Assembly: GCF_046719735.1 (NCBI RefSeq) | Contig: NZ_JAUTWQ010000005.1 | Span: 1-64,000 of the forward strand | DNA length: 64,000 nucleotides | Source: Halobacillus_B rhizosphaerae | GTDB lineage: Bacteria; Bacillota; Bacilli; Bacillales; Halobacillaceae | Direction of reading: 5' to 3' | Shown: piece by piece, positions 24,144-32,467 of the stretch | How positions within the stretch are numbered: the first letter of the stretch is position 1 | Layout of the letters: every line of letters starts with the position of its first letter | The notes under the pieces: generated by a model | What the model was told of the DNA's origin: nothing | Seen by the model: the letters and a program-made list of their open reading frames with translations, nothing else | Databases searched by the model: none | Position numbers and translations under genes: made by a program

Positions 24144-24162
24144 TGAAATGAGAGCGATTTCA
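24144..24162. promoter_or_regulatory. palindromic operator before the LacI-family gene
   Basis: TGAAAT and ATTTCA are perfect 6-base arms around GAGAGCG. The inner TGAGAGCGATTTCA also matches 13 of 14 positions of the cre consensus. Autoregulation or CcpA control would both fit. Confidence 0.5.
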
Positions 24163-24211
24163 ATCTTCATAACCATACTTACAACCATTAAATAATTAGA
24201 AGGTGAACTAT

Positions 24212-25240
24212 ATGGCAGTAACGATTAAGGACGTGGCCAGTGCGGCAGGTGTAGCTCCGTCTACGGTGTCCCGGGTGATTGCGGACCATCCTCGAATCAG
24301 TCCAGCTACGAAAAAAAGAGTAAAAAAGGCCATGAAAGATATGGGCTATCATCCGAATGTAAACGCAAGAAGTCTGGCCAACCGTTCTACACAAGCCATC
24401 GGAGTAGTTATGTCTTCAAGCGCAGATAAAGCCTTGCAGAACCCTTTTTTTCCAGAGGTGTTACGAGGAATAAGTGCGATTGCTCATAGTCTTGATTATT
24501 CGATGTTACTGTCAACCGGGGGAACAGATGAGGAAATGCTTGAAGGGGTAGAACGAATGGTTTATGGGAATCGGGTGGACGGAATTATTTTGCTTTATTC
24601 TCAAATTAATGACCCTGTTATGAATTTTCTGCTGGAAAAAGAGTTTCCTTTTACAATGATAGGGAAGCCCTTTGATCGGGTGGATGAGATTACCCATGTA
24701 GATAATGATAATATTCGCGGCGGGAAAGAAATTACCAATCATCTTATTGAGCTAGGCCATGACCGTATCGCCTTTATTGGAGGTTCTACAGATTTAGTCG
24801 TTACCCTTGACCGCCTAAAAGGATATCAGGTGGCGCTGCAAGAAGCTGGACTGCCGATTCGAGAAGATTATCGTGTTCATACAGAGTTCTTGAAATCCGG
24901 TGGCCGGGATGCAGTCCACCAATTATTTTCGTTGGAAAATCCTCCGACTGGGATTGTCATTGCTGATGACCTGATGACCATTGGAGTGATTAACATGCTA
25001 GAGGAATTTGGGATGTTAGTACCTGAAAATATCTCTATCGTAAGCTTCAATAACGTTTATTTAGCAGAGGTAACGAGACCCCCGCTTACTACGGTAGATA
25101 TTCATATCTATGAGTTAGGGAGTCAGGCGGCTAAGTGTCTAATTGAAAAGGTTAGAAATAAGGACGAGCCGGCAAAGCGTATCATCGTGCCTTTTAATAT
25201 TAAGCATCGTCTATCAACTCAACGAAATGAAACATTGTAA
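24212..25240 (+). CDS. LacI/GalR family regulator of the maltodextrin locus
   Basis: The 342-residue protein starts with a LacI helix-turn-helix, VTIKDVASAAGVAPSTVSRV, and the hinge helix NARSLANRS. A periplasmic-binding-type effector domain follows (QAIGVVMSSS...NPFFPEVLRGI). By position it should repress the amylase and transporter genes and sense a maltodextrin. The GTG at 24203 lies inside the AGAAGGTGA ribosome site, so the ATG at 24212 is the start. It resembles MalR-type proteins but I do not assign the name. It is transcribed in the same direction as the operon but has its own promoter region. Confidence 0.88.
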   Translation: MAVTIKDVASAAGVAPSTVSRVIADHPRISPATKKRVKKAMKDMGYHPNVNARSLANRSTQAIGVVMSSSADKALQNPFFPEVLRGISAIAHSLDYSMLLSTGGTDEEMLEGVERMVYGNRVDGIILLYSQINDPVMNFLLEKEFPFTMIGKPFDRVDEITHVDNDNIRGGKEITNHLIELGHDRIAFIGGSTDLVVTLDRLKGYQVALQEAGLPIREDYRVHTEFLKSGGRDAVHQLFSLENPPTGIVIADDLMTIGVINMLEEFGMLVPENISIVSFNNVYLAEVTRPPLTTVDIHIYELGSQAAKCLIEKVRNKDEPAKRIIVPFNIKHRLSTQRNETL

Positions 25241-25276
25241 AAAGATCCGCAGTTTATCTACTGCGGATCTTTTTTG
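25239..25276. terminator. bidirectional terminator
   Basis: AAAAGATCCGCAG and CTGCGGATCTTTTT form a perfect stem between convergent genes, with A- and T-runs on both sides. Confidence 0.9.
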
Positions 25277-25287
25277 TGTAAAATAAT

Positions 25288-26148
25288 TCAGCCATTAACA
25301 ATAACTCCGCCGTTCACATGTATGACCTGACCGGTTACATAGGAGGAGTCCTGACAAGCTAAATAAACGTAAGCAGGCGCCAGTTCACTCGGCTGTCCCG
25401 GCCGCTGCAAAGGGACGTTAGAACCGAACTCTGAAACCTTCTGTTTATCAAAAGTAGAAGGAATTAAAGGGGTCCAGATGGGTCCTGGGGCAACAGCATT
25501 AACTCTTATTCCTTGAGTCGTCAGAGATTGTGACAGCGAACGAGTGAAAGAAGTAATGGCTCCTTTGGTTGCTGAGTAATCTATTAAATCTTTACTTCCT
25601 GCATAGGCCGTGATGGAGGTGGTGTTAATGATAGCCGCTCCATGTTTCATATGAGGAAGCAGAGCCTTTGTCATGTAAAAAAAGCTGAATATATTAGTTC
25701 TAAATGTTCGCTCCAGCTGTTCATTAGAGATGTTTAAAATGCTTGGCTGAGGATGCTGTTCTGCAGCATTGTTTACAAGCACATCAATCGCACCATAGTG
25801 CTGAATAATTTGCTGTGCCGCATCTGTACAAAAATGAAAATCTGCCAGATCACCAGAAATTAATAAGCATTTTCGTCCTTCTGCCTCGATCATTCGTTTC
25901 GTTTCCTTAGCATCCTCATGCTCATCATAGTAGATAATGCCGAGGTCTGCCCCTTCACGGGCAAAATGAACAGCAGCTGCTCTGCCAATTCCACTGTCTC
26001 CGCCCGTAATTACCGCAATTTTGTTGTTTAATTTGCTGCTTCCTTGATAACTGTCAGAAATAATTTTAGGCTGAGGAAACATCTCTGATTCAATACCTGG
26101 CTGACGATTTTGCTGCTGAGGGGGATTAATCGGTTTTTTTTCTGCCAT
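25288..26148 (-). CDS. SDR family oxidoreductase (YhdF-like)
   Basis: This 286-residue dehydrogenase has a polar N-terminal extension (KKPINPPQQQNRQPG) of about 40 residues, then the cofactor motif TGGDSGIGRA. VNNAAEQ follows, and the catalytic set is the Ser in NTTSITAY with YSATK. The C-terminal VTGQVIHVNGG is standard. The extension with PQP is typical of the YhdF/YhxC group, often linked to general stress in Bacillus. It should be an NAD(P)-dependent cytoplasmic enzyme of unknown substrate. AGGAGG precedes the ATG. It is convergent with the LacI-family gene. Confidence 0.85.
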   Translation of the reverse strand: MAEKKPINPPQQQNRQPGIESEMFPQPKIISDSYQGSSKLNNKIAVITGGDSGIGRAAAVHFAREGADLGIIYYDEHEDAKETKRMIEAEGRKCLLISGDLADFHFCTDAAQQIIQHYGAIDVLVNNAAEQHPQPSILNISNEQLERTFRTNIFSFFYMTKALLPHMKHGAAIINTTSITAYAGSKDLIDYSATKGAITSFTRSLSQSLTTQGIRVNAVAPGPIWTPLIPSTFDKQKVSEFGSNVPLQRPGQPSELAPAYVYLACQDSSYVTGQVIHVNGGVIVNG

Positions 26149-26211
26149 AGTGATCCTCCTAAATCGGATTTATGGTTTAAGGATTCCCAACTATGGAGAG
26201 ATTACTCTTCA

Positions 26212-27105
26212 TCACTGCTGTCTTCTGGACCTTCGTGAGTAAAGCAGCCATCCTGCAAAGATTACTGCCCCCACTAGAAATAGAAACGGTGAATAACCAA
26301 GAATGAATACTGACAGGCTGGACAGAAAGCGGGTTAAGTGATTAATGGAGGAAGCGAAAGCTTGTTTGATTTTTTTCCAAGTATTAAAATGGTCGTTTTC
26401 AATTTTAGGAACGATCACATTCGTTTCTTTGATAGATAAAGTAATGGTGGAATAATCGGTTTGATTTTTATAATAGTTTATTTTACCTTTTATCACTTCG
26501 ATATCTTCCTGCACACGTTCGAGGTCTTGAGAAATCTGAATTAAATCTTCAGTTTTTTCAGCTCCTTCCATGAAGTCAAGAAGGCGGGACTCAATCTTCT
26601 CTTTAGCTTTTAAGCGGGAGTTTAGATCTACGTACTCTGTAGTCACATCATTGGCGGAAACCTCTTTAGAAGTGACTTCACTATACTGGCTTACCCCGTC
26701 TAGAAGAGGTTGGAAATTTTCTTTAGGCACGCGTAAAGTAAGAGTTCCGGACCGATCTCCTTTTGCAGATTTATGAATATCTATTTGAGTGATGTGTGCC
26801 TTATATTTCTCGAGTTTTGTTTGAAGGGTACGGTAGAATTGATCGTAGTCTTCCGTGTTGAGCTGGACATGTGCCTTTTGAATAAGTAGAGCATCTTGAA
26901 GAGGTTTATCATTGACTGCTTTATCTGGCGGAAGCATTTCATCTGAATTTATAGATGAGGCGGATGAGTCAGTAACCTTTTGCTCACTGCTGATGGCTTC
27001 CGAATCAGCCATAGAAGAAGAGTCACTGCTGCTCTGATTCTGGGTGCAGGCAGCAAGCAGAATAAGCAGACTGATCCACATGATTCGGTTGAAGTTACTT
27101 TTCAT
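26212..27105 (-). CDS. DUF4349 lipoprotein
   Basis: The 297-residue protein begins with a lipoprotein signal ending in LLAAC (cysteine at residue 20). A Ser-rich linker leads to the DUF4349 region (AHVQLNTEDYDQFYRTLQTKLEKY through YYKNQTDYSTITLSI), which contains a coiled coil at about residues 165-215. A C-terminal membrane helix (about 265-287) has a basic RRSRRQQ tail. The protein is therefore held at both ends. The ribosome site AAGGGGG is buried in a hairpin between this gene and degV. The role is unknown. Confidence 0.82.
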   Translation of the reverse strand: MKSNFNRIMWISLLILLAACTQNQSSSDSSSMADSEAISSEQKVTDSSASSINSDEMLPPDKAVNDKPLQDALLIQKAHVQLNTEDYDQFYRTLQTKLEKYKAHITQIDIHKSAKGDRSGTLTLRVPKENFQPLLDGVSQYSEVTSKEVSANDVTTEYVDLNSRLKAKEKIESRLLDFMEGAEKTEDLIQISQDLERVQEDIEVIKGKINYYKNQTDYSTITLSIKETNVIVPKIENDHFNTWKKIKQAFASSINHLTRFLSSLSVFILGYSPFLFLVGAVIFAGWLLYSRRSRRQQ

Positions 27106-27110
27106 TAGTA

Positions 27111-27149
27111 AAACCCCCTTTTAATTATAGTCGATTAAAAGGGGGGAAG
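27111..27149 (-). promoter_or_regulatory. hairpin covering the DUF4349 ribosome site
   Basis: CCCCCTTTTAAT (27114-27125) and ATTAAAAGGGGG (27134-27145) form a perfect 12-base stem. On the minus strand its 3' arm contains the AAGGGGG ribosome site eight bases before the DUF4349 ATG, followed by TTTT. It may end degV transcripts, limit translation, or both. Confidence 0.65.
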
Positions 27150-27158
27150 AGTTACATA

Positions 27159-28019
27159 TTATTTATATGGATGATTTAAAAAGAAAAGGGCAATGGTTCC
27201 TGGACCCGCGTGAGCGCCAATTGTTGAACCTACCATATCAATATGAATATCCTTAACGGTAAATTCAGAGCGAATTAGGTCTGCTACATATTCTGCAGTA
27301 TCTCGTGCGTCGGCATGACTGATAGCGATTCGCTGATTTTGTAAATCGGTTCCGCGCTCAGCCATGACTTCAATCATGCGCTTAAACACCTTTTTTGAGC
27401 CGCGAATTTTTTCCAGAGGAACAAGGTTTCCATCTTCCATATGCAATAACGGCTTAATTTTAAGTAAGCTTCCGACAAAGGCGGAGGTCCTGCTTACGCG
27501 GCCGCCGCGGTATAAGTATTCCAAATTATCTACGGTAAATATATGTTCCATGTGTTCAGCATGATAGGTGCCTGTGTCGACGATTTCTTTTAATGAAGCC
27601 CCTTCTGCTGCAAGTTCTGCGATCCGAAGAATAACCAGTCCGTAACCTAAAGAAGCTGCCTTAGTATCCCTAACTTCAAATTTGGCGTTGGGATATTCGT
27701 CCTTCACTTCCTGTTCCACCATCTTTGCGGTTTGATAAGTGCCAGACAAGCCTGAAGAAAAAGCAAAATATACAAAGGGCTGCTCGTTTTTAGCATAGTT
27801 GATAAAGGCATCACGAAAAGCTTGAGGAGAAACCTGCGAGGTCTTAGGAGCAGCTCCTTCCCTCATAGCATCGTAAACTTCCTTCGGTGAAATGGTAATC
27901 CCATCTTCGTATTCTTCCCCTTGAAGAGTTACTCTGAGAGGCACCATATCAATACCAAACTGCTCTAAATCTTCTTGAGATAAGTCCGATGCAGAGTCGC
28001 AAAGAATTTTAACTTTCAT
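27159..28019 (-). CDS. DegV family fatty-acid-binding protein (YitS-like)
   Basis: This 286-residue protein has the DegV signature: KILCDSASDLS at the start, TSQVSPQAF near residue 78, then FSSGLSGTYQTA. VGSLLKIKPLLHMEDG follows, and VGSTIGAHAGPGTIALFF is near the C-terminus. Family members bind fatty acids, and in several Firmicutes act as FakB partners of a fatty-acid kinase. The GTG at 28031 lies in the GAGGAGGTG ribosome site, so the ATG four codons later is preferred. Position next to yitT matches B. subtilis yitS. Confidence 0.88.
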   Translation of the reverse strand: MKVKILCDSASDLSQEDLEQFGIDMVPLRVTLQGEEYEDGITISPKEVYDAMREGAAPKTSQVSPQAFRDAFINYAKNEQPFVYFAFSSGLSGTYQTAKMVEQEVKDEYPNAKFEVRDTKAASLGYGLVILRIAELAAEGASLKEIVDTGTYHAEHMEHIFTVDNLEYLYRGGRVSRTSAFVGSLLKIKPLLHMEDGNLVPLEKIRGSKKVFKRMIEVMAERGTDLQNQRIAISHADARDTAEYVADLIRSEFTVKDIHIDMVGSTIGAHAGPGTIALFFLNHPYK

Positions 28020-28207
28020 ATTATTTCTCACCTCCTCAATAAATTTCCATCTAAAAATAGTGTAGGCTTATCCTGATGCTTAGTCAAAATATATTGATTT
28101 ATCTGCTGAGATTAACTAAAGTGGTTTAAGGGACACTATTATAATAAGCTTGCTGTTAAATTTAAACAGAAATAAAACCTATATGGTCGAGCGGTTAGGA
28201 GGTTACT

Positions 28208-29056
28208 ATGTTTGCGTTTGAATTAAAAAGGATCATAGTGGTGATTTTTGGAGCGGTACTAAATGCCATATCACTTAATTTATTCTTAATCAAAGCGAAT
28301 GTTTATGCAAGTGGTTTTACTGGGGTTGCCCAGCTTTTAACCAGTATTTTTCAAGATTTTCTGCACATCCCTGGAATCAATACAGGAATTATCTTGTTTA
28401 TACTTAATATTCCAGTTGCTATATTAGGGTGGTATAAGGTTGGGAAAGGATTTACAGTCTATAGTGCTCTATCTGTAGTTTTTACTACTTTTTTCCTTAC
28501 CGTTATTCCCGTTCAGCAATTATCCAATGATATTATCTTAAATGCCGTTTTCGGCGGGGTTATTGGAGGAATTGGAGTAGGAATAACGCTCAAGTGGGGG
28601 GCTTCAACAGGAGGACTCGATATTATAGCTATGGTTCTGTCTCGTATGAGAGACCGGCCAATTGGTATCTACTTCCTGATCATTAATAGTGCGATTATTG
28701 CTATTGCAGGCCTTCTTTATAAGCCAGAAAATGCTTTATATACTTTATTGACTTTGTATGTAACGACCAGAGTTATTGATGCTGTTCATACACGTCATGA
28801 AAAGCTTACAGCTATGATTATTACTTCTAAAGCAGCCGATTTAGAAAAAGCAATTCACGCCCAAATGGTCCGAGGAATTACTACTCTTCCTGCACGAGGT
28901 GCCTTTACTCAGCAAGACAAAAATATGCTGGTTATGGTTATTACAAGATATGAACTCTATGATCTTCAGCATATTATCTCAGAGGTGGACCCTTCTGCCT
29001 TTACGAACATTGTGCAAACGACGGGTATATTTGGATTCTTTAGAAAAGATGATTAG
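28208..29056 (+). CDS. yitT: YitT family membrane protein
   Basis: The 282-residue protein has five membrane segments (DUF161), with GAVLNAISLNLFLIKANVYASGFTGVAQLL and LKWGASTGGLDIIAMVLS as family landmarks. A C-terminal DUF2179 cytoplasmic domain follows (KLTAMIITSKAADLEKAI, VMVITRYELYDLQHII). The family is widespread in Firmicutes with no agreed function. The gene diverges from degV, and the pair keeps the yitS-yitT neighbourhood of B. subtilis although the orientation differs. GGTTAGGAGG precedes the ATG. Confidence 0.88.
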   Translation: MFAFELKRIIVVIFGAVLNAISLNLFLIKANVYASGFTGVAQLLTSIFQDFLHIPGINTGIILFILNIPVAILGWYKVGKGFTVYSALSVVFTTFFLTVIPVQQLSNDIILNAVFGGVIGGIGVGITLKWGASTGGLDIIAMVLSRMRDRPIGIYFLIINSAIIAIAGLLYKPENALYTLLTLYVTTRVIDAVHTRHEKLTAMIITSKAADLEKAIHAQMVRGITTLPARGAFTQQDKNMLVMVITRYELYDLQHIISEVDPSAFTNIVQTTGIFGFFRKDD

Positions 29057-29120
29057 CAGGGTAACTATTTTTCCCGAAGTTCGTCTAATAGAATAAATTA
29101 TACGAAAGGGAAGTGAAGCT

Positions 29121-29960
29121 ATGATAAGGCTTCTGGCAGTTACTGCGGGGGTTATGATCATTCTTTTAGCCGGTTGTGTCACTCCTTCTGGCAAGGAGAA
29201 AATAAAGGAAGATGAGAAAGACAAGAACGAGGAGCCTGCTGCTCAAATGGAAGCTTTCATTGATCAATTATCTATGGATGCTACGGTAGAGGCAGCTTCC
29301 AGTCAGGTTGTGTTTAATTTTTCGCTCACGAATACAGGAGACAAACCACTCATCCTAGGATTTAATTCCGGCCAGCAATATGAAGTAACTGTGAAAAATA
29401 GTGATGGAAAGATTGTCTACTCTTATTCTGATGGTAAGATGTTCACGCAGCAGCTGACAACGAAAGAATTGGAAGGAAAGCAGGTATTACCCGGGAAAGA
29501 GACTTGGAATAAAGTAAAAGAGCCTGGAGAGTACTCCGCTCAGATCACTTTCTTAATTACGTCCATTAATGATCAGCCTGTTGAAGCTCAGCCTTTTCAA
29601 GTCAGTCAGTCGTTTACCATCGAGGATTCACAAGAACAAGTCAATGATCCAGACTCTAAAGCTTTCCGTAATGTGGAGATCACCGGTGAGCAGGGCAGTT
29701 ACACGGTAAAGGGAGAGGCTCGCGTGTTTGAAGCAGGTTTTCTTTATAGTGTAGAGGACGGGCACCGGGTGCAAGTAGCACCGACTTCTGTTCAAGCTGA
29801 AGCTGGTGCGCCCGAGTGGGGGGCGTTTACTATTAAGATTAACATTCCTAAAGACCAGCTTCCTGACTACGGAACTTTAAATTTAACTCTTTATGAAGCC
29901 AGCCCGAAAGATGGACATCCTATTCATGTTCAGTATTTTCAATTAGAAGACTTTAACTAA
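29121..29960 (+). CDS. lipoprotein with BsuPI and Gmad2 domains
   Basis: This 279-residue lipoprotein has a signal ending in LLAGC (cysteine at residue 17) and an acidic linker. A BsuPI-like domain (about 45-140) contains FNFSLTNTGDKPLILGFNSGQQYEV and VLPGKETW. A Gmad2 immunoglobulin-like domain (about 175-277) contains AFRNVEITGEQGSYTVKGEARVFEAGF. BsuPI was first known as an intracellular proteinase inhibitor in B. subtilis, whose gene also lies near yitS-yitT. This form is exported and membrane-tethered, so the role differs. GAAAGGGAAG precedes the ATG. Confidence 0.82.
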   Translation: MIRLLAVTAGVMIILLAGCVTPSGKEKIKEDEKDKNEEPAAQMEAFIDQLSMDATVEAASSQVVFNFSLTNTGDKPLILGFNSGQQYEVTVKNSDGKIVYSYSDGKMFTQQLTTKELEGKQVLPGKETWNKVKEPGEYSAQITFLITSINDQPVEAQPFQVSQSFTIEDSQEQVNDPDSKAFRNVEITGEQGSYTVKGEARVFEAGFLYSVEDGHRVQVAPTSVQAEAGAPEWGAFTIKINIPKDQLPDYGTLNLTLYEASPKDGHPIHVQYFQLEDFN

Positions 29961-29966
29961 TAAAAG

Positions 29967-30165
29967 AAACTGGCTGGGATAACACTAGAAAACCCGAACC
30001 TTTAAATGATCGGTTCGGGTTTTCTGTGTTTTACTTTTAATGAAGGTGCGCTGATTTCACTAGCTTCGCCTTCTGATTTTCCAAGAAACGTTCCTATTCT
30101 ACTGTTCGGCGTTCACCTGCAGATTATGAAGTTTAACCCCACCTAATTTCAGGGTTTTCTCCATT
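29967..30165. repeat. possible MITE-like intergenic element
   Basis: The gap starts ACTGGCTGGGATAACAC, holds the CCCGAACC hairpin, and continues with segments such as TAGCTTCGCCTTCTGATTTT and CGTTCACCTGCAGATT. It ends TTTAACCCCACCTAATT, then TCAGGGTTTTCTCCATTAA. I recall intergenic repeats in Staphylococcus and Bacillaceae with this order, from CTGGGACA to TTTTGTCCCAG. The ends here are only weakly inverted. No open frame is seen. Confidence 0.4.
29986..30025 (+). terminator. terminator with CCCGAACC stem (copy 1)
   Basis: AGAAAACCCGAACC and GGTTCGGGTTTTCT form a 14-base stem after the BsuPI lipoprotein gene. The same core stem recurs at 38930 and 59989. Confidence 0.85.
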
Positions 30166-30427
30166 AATAGCCGTATTCTGCTAGTAAACCTTCAACTTTA
30201 GGTGTTAATGTTTCCCATTCAGCATTTGGAAGTTTGTTTACCGTAATAAAATTTTGGAAGCCGAATACATTATCTACTTCCTCGAAATTCATTAAGTCAT
30301 TCATAATTTTATGTTCGCTCGTTTGCCCTGGCATAACGGAAACACTGCCGTCACCTTGAAAAATCAAAGAATCGGTAGTGAATTTGAGTGCGTTTGGGTT
30401 CGGTGTTTCTTCTACTTTAACAGACAT
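30164..30427 (-). CDS. NifU/Nfu N-terminal domain scaffold protein
   Basis: The 87-residue protein matches the Nfu N-terminal domain (PF08712). It opens VKVEETPNPNALKFTTDSLIF, and F-GFQNFITVNK is its later landmark. The C-terminal CxxC iron-sulfur domain found in full Nfu proteins is absent, so it cannot assemble a cluster on its own cysteines (it has none). Stand-alone forms of this domain are common in Bacillaceae. The ATG is preceded by GAGGAGG on the minus strand. It faces the BsuPI lipoprotein gene across a repeat-like spacer. Confidence 0.8.
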   Translation of the reverse strand: MSVKVEETPNPNALKFTTDSLIFQGDGSVSVMPGQTSEHKIMNDLMNFEEVDNVFGFQNFITVNKLPNAEWETLTPKVEGLLAEYGY

Positions 30428-30560
30428 ACAAAAAATCCTCCTCTATAACATCTACTCCTATTCTAGCAGATAATTACGCTTGGCTAAACTAAACCAATCA
30501 ACTTTATATGAAATTCACGTAGTTATGATACAATGAACTAATCTTTTCAGGAGGGATATT

Positions 30561-31388
30561 ATGGATACAAGGCTCATCGATACACTACAGCAAATTAAAG
30601 ATCAGGATTATGAAATCCCGGATCGTTTAAACTTGCAGGAATTAACCACTATGATGCTGCAAAGGATTGGAGCTGTGGATCCTATACTGCGTGATGATTT
30701 AATTCACCACCTTTTCAGCTATTTCATCGAGAACAACTATTATAATAATGACCAGTTAAAGAATATATTACAGTCTATTCTTAATAAGAATTATCTTTTC
30801 TATATGATTAGCTCAGCTAAAAAAGAGGAGGATGCGGTCTTTAAGCGAAGTTTCTCTGTTCTGCTTATTTCTCCAATCTTAAGAAAGCATCAGGAAGCTC
30901 CTTTTCTAAAGGAAGAGGAAGTGCATCGAGTTTGGGAAAACTTAAAAAAGTACATGCAGCAGGAAGCGGATCACCGAGCTTATGTGGAAGGCAAAGGCTG
31001 GGCCCATGCGATGGCCCATGCGGCGGATGCCTTAAACTGGACAGCCTCCTGTGAGGAAATTACATCAGAAGAAGTCATGAGTATGCTTCCGATCATTCGT
31101 ACACAATTTCTAATAGATCAGCCTTATTTGTTTGATGAAGAAGAGCGTATGGTTACGGCTGTATTAACCATGTTTAATAAAATCAGCCAGAAAGATCGGA
31201 TAAAATGGCTGGAAACGTTAATTTATGAGAGAGAAGGGTGGTCGAACCCAAAAGAAGAAATCATTATTAATAATAGTAAACACTTCTTAAGAGCTCTGTA
31301 CTTCCGTATGCTGGATGGCGATCATCGTGAACTTCGTCAAGTGTTAGAGAATTTGCTAAGAGAGCTAAGGAAGCAGGAAGCTTATTAA
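30561..31388 (+). CDS. DUF2785 protein
   Basis: This 275-residue, all-helical soluble protein carries the DUF2785 landmark KGWAHAMAHAADALNW (around residue 148), with W-H--AH-AD. Around it lie the ALPHA-type repeats VLLISPILRKHQEAPF and FLIDQPYLFDEEERM. The histidines and aspartate could bind a metal, but no activity is known. AGGAGGG precedes the ATG, and an upstream TGATACAAT resembles an extended -10. A small membrane protein gene follows 14 bases later, probably in the same transcript. Confidence 0.82.
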   Translation: MDTRLIDTLQQIKDQDYEIPDRLNLQELTTMMLQRIGAVDPILRDDLIHHLFSYFIENNYYNNDQLKNILQSILNKNYLFYMISSAKKEEDAVFKRSFSVLLISPILRKHQEAPFLKEEEVHRVWENLKKYMQQEADHRAYVEGKGWAHAMAHAADALNWTASCEEITSEEVMSMLPIIRTQFLIDQPYLFDEEERMVTAVLTMFNKISQKDRIKWLETLIYEREGWSNPKEEIIINNSKHFLRALYFRMLDGDHRELRQVLENLLRELRKQEAY

Positions 31389-31402
31389 TTTGGGGGAATG
31401 AT

Positions 31403-31819
31403 ATGATTACCAAGGGTTTATGGGCGGGCACGGTGTCTGGGCTGGTTCTTGGGCTGTATATGTGGGCTGCAGAAGAGATAACTGGTTTGAAAGTATATAC
31501 ATTGTTAATGAATGTTGACTTTGTGCCTTTATTACAGGGGATAGAATGGCCATGGTTCATGGAATGGTTATTCCATATGAGTATTGCCTGGACCATTGGA
31601 ATCGTTTATGCTTATTTGCTTGCTAAAATGAGTGAGAATAAAACAATCACCCGCTGGGTAACTGCTGGGGGTTTAGCCTTTCTTGCCGCTCTTTCCTACA
31701 TTCCTCTTACTTTGCTGGCTGTGAAACAGACTCCTTCATTAACAAGTGGAGCAGCTGTCTTCCTTTGGCTGATTGGCCACTTGTTGTATGCAGGGAGTTT
31801 AAGACTTGCCTGCAGGTAA
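31403..31819 (+). CDS. four-helix membrane protein, unknown function
   Basis: The 138-residue protein has four hydrophobic segments (about 6-24, 52-73, 85-107 and 114-133) and short loops. It opens MITKGLWAGTVSGLVLGLYMWAAEE, a pattern seen in YqhR/YagU-like Firmicutes membrane proteins, but I cannot place it firmly. GGGGGAA is six bases before the ATG. It probably shares a transcript with the DUF2785 gene and is closed by a strong terminator. No function is proposed. Confidence 0.65.
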   Translation: MITKGLWAGTVSGLVLGLYMWAAEEITGLKVYTLLMNVDFVPLLQGIEWPWFMEWLFHMSIAWTIGIVYAYLLAKMSENKTITRWVTAGGLAFLAALSYIPLTLLAVKQTPSLTSGAAVFLWLIGHLLYAGSLRLACR

Positions 31820-31835
31820 ACCTTTTAACCTAAAC

Positions 31836-31873
31836 AAAAAAGTCCCATGCGGTGCACTAGCCGCAAGGGACTT
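31836..31873 (+). terminator. terminator after the DUF2785 gene pair
   Basis: AAGTCCC-TGCGG and CCGCA-GGGACTT make a two-part stem with one bulge, followed by TCT. Confidence 0.75.
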
Positions 31874-31974
31874 CTCTGCAATATAATTAGGGGAGATATT
31901 ACTGTTATATTACCCTAACCAGAGAAAAGATAACTCCGTCAATAGACCGATCTTTTTTCCGTCTTTAGGATAAA

Positions 31975-32010
31975 TTTAAAGAGATCAGACCCATGAGGGT
32001 CTGATCTCTT
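31975..32010 (-). terminator. terminator of the DUF3813 gene
   Basis: AGAGATCAGACCC and GGGTCTGATCTCT flank a short loop. On the minus strand the stem is followed by TTTAAATTT. Confidence 0.85.
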
Positions 32011-32016
32011 CCATTA

Positions 32017-32223
32017 TTAACGCATGCTTTGGTTTTCATTATCAAGCTGCTGTTCCAATTGCTGTAGCTGTTGTTTCTCTTCTTGAGAACATTGGCTATA
32101 TGCAGATTGGATCGCTTGCTTGGCTGCCTGCATATCTTCTTGACTAGCGGGTTGAGAACCATCACGTTTTTGTTTGAAACGACTTACCGCATCACGTGCA
32201 TTTTCAAAAAGGGAATTGGCCAT
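32017..32223 (-). CDS. DUF3813 small protein
   Basis: This 68-residue protein is highly charged and glutamine-rich: MANSLFENARDAVSRFKQ, then QEDMQAAKQAIQSAYSQCSQEEKQQ. It matches the DUF3813 family of Bacillaceae, whose members are short helical proteins with an NA--AVS-F start. The sequence is all helix, probably a coiled coil. No function is established. GAGGGTTC precedes the ATG at a moderate distance. It is followed by its own terminator and lies just after a 48-residue gene on the same strand. Confidence 0.75.
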   Translation of the reverse strand: MANSLFENARDAVSRFKQKRDGSQPASQEDMQAAKQAIQSAYSQCSQEEKQQLQQLEQQLDNENQSMR

Positions 32224-32225
32224 TT

Positions 32226-32372
32226 TTAGAACCCTCCTACAGTATGCTGCTGGGATTCGACTTCTTTACGGTCAGCTTCTGTAAGCCTTTTTGGCTCCAT
32301 CTTGCTTTCATCAAATTGACGAACCTCTGTCCAGCGACGATCTTTGGTTTCTTGTTTCTTTTGCTGTTCCAT
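32226..32372 (-). CDS. very small hydrophilic protein
   Basis: From the ATG at 32372 the product is 48 residues, beginning MEQQKKQETKDRRWTEVRQF, and is almost wholly charged and polar. AGGAGG lies seven bases upstream, which supports this start over the longer frame (which begins inside a terminator). It ends two bases before the DUF3813 start, so the two genes should be co-transcribed. The family is not recognised. Confidence 0.6.
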   Translation of the reverse strand: MEQQKKQETKDRRWTEVRQFDESKMEPKRLTEADRKEVESQQHTVGGF

Positions 32373-32390
32373 GACAAGTCCTCCTGTCAT

Positions 32391-32424
32391 AAAAAAAGCC
32401 TGAACGCTTTGTGCGTCCAAGCTT
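32391..32424 (-). terminator. terminator of the HAD phosphatase gene
   Basis: On the minus strand GCTTGGACGC and GCGTTCAGGC pair with two G-U wobbles and are followed by TTTTTTT. It lies between the HAD gene and the 48-residue gene. Confidence 0.75.
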
Positions 32425-32467
32425 AGTATGGCTGACTGCCATCTGCTTATACATGAAAATTATTACA

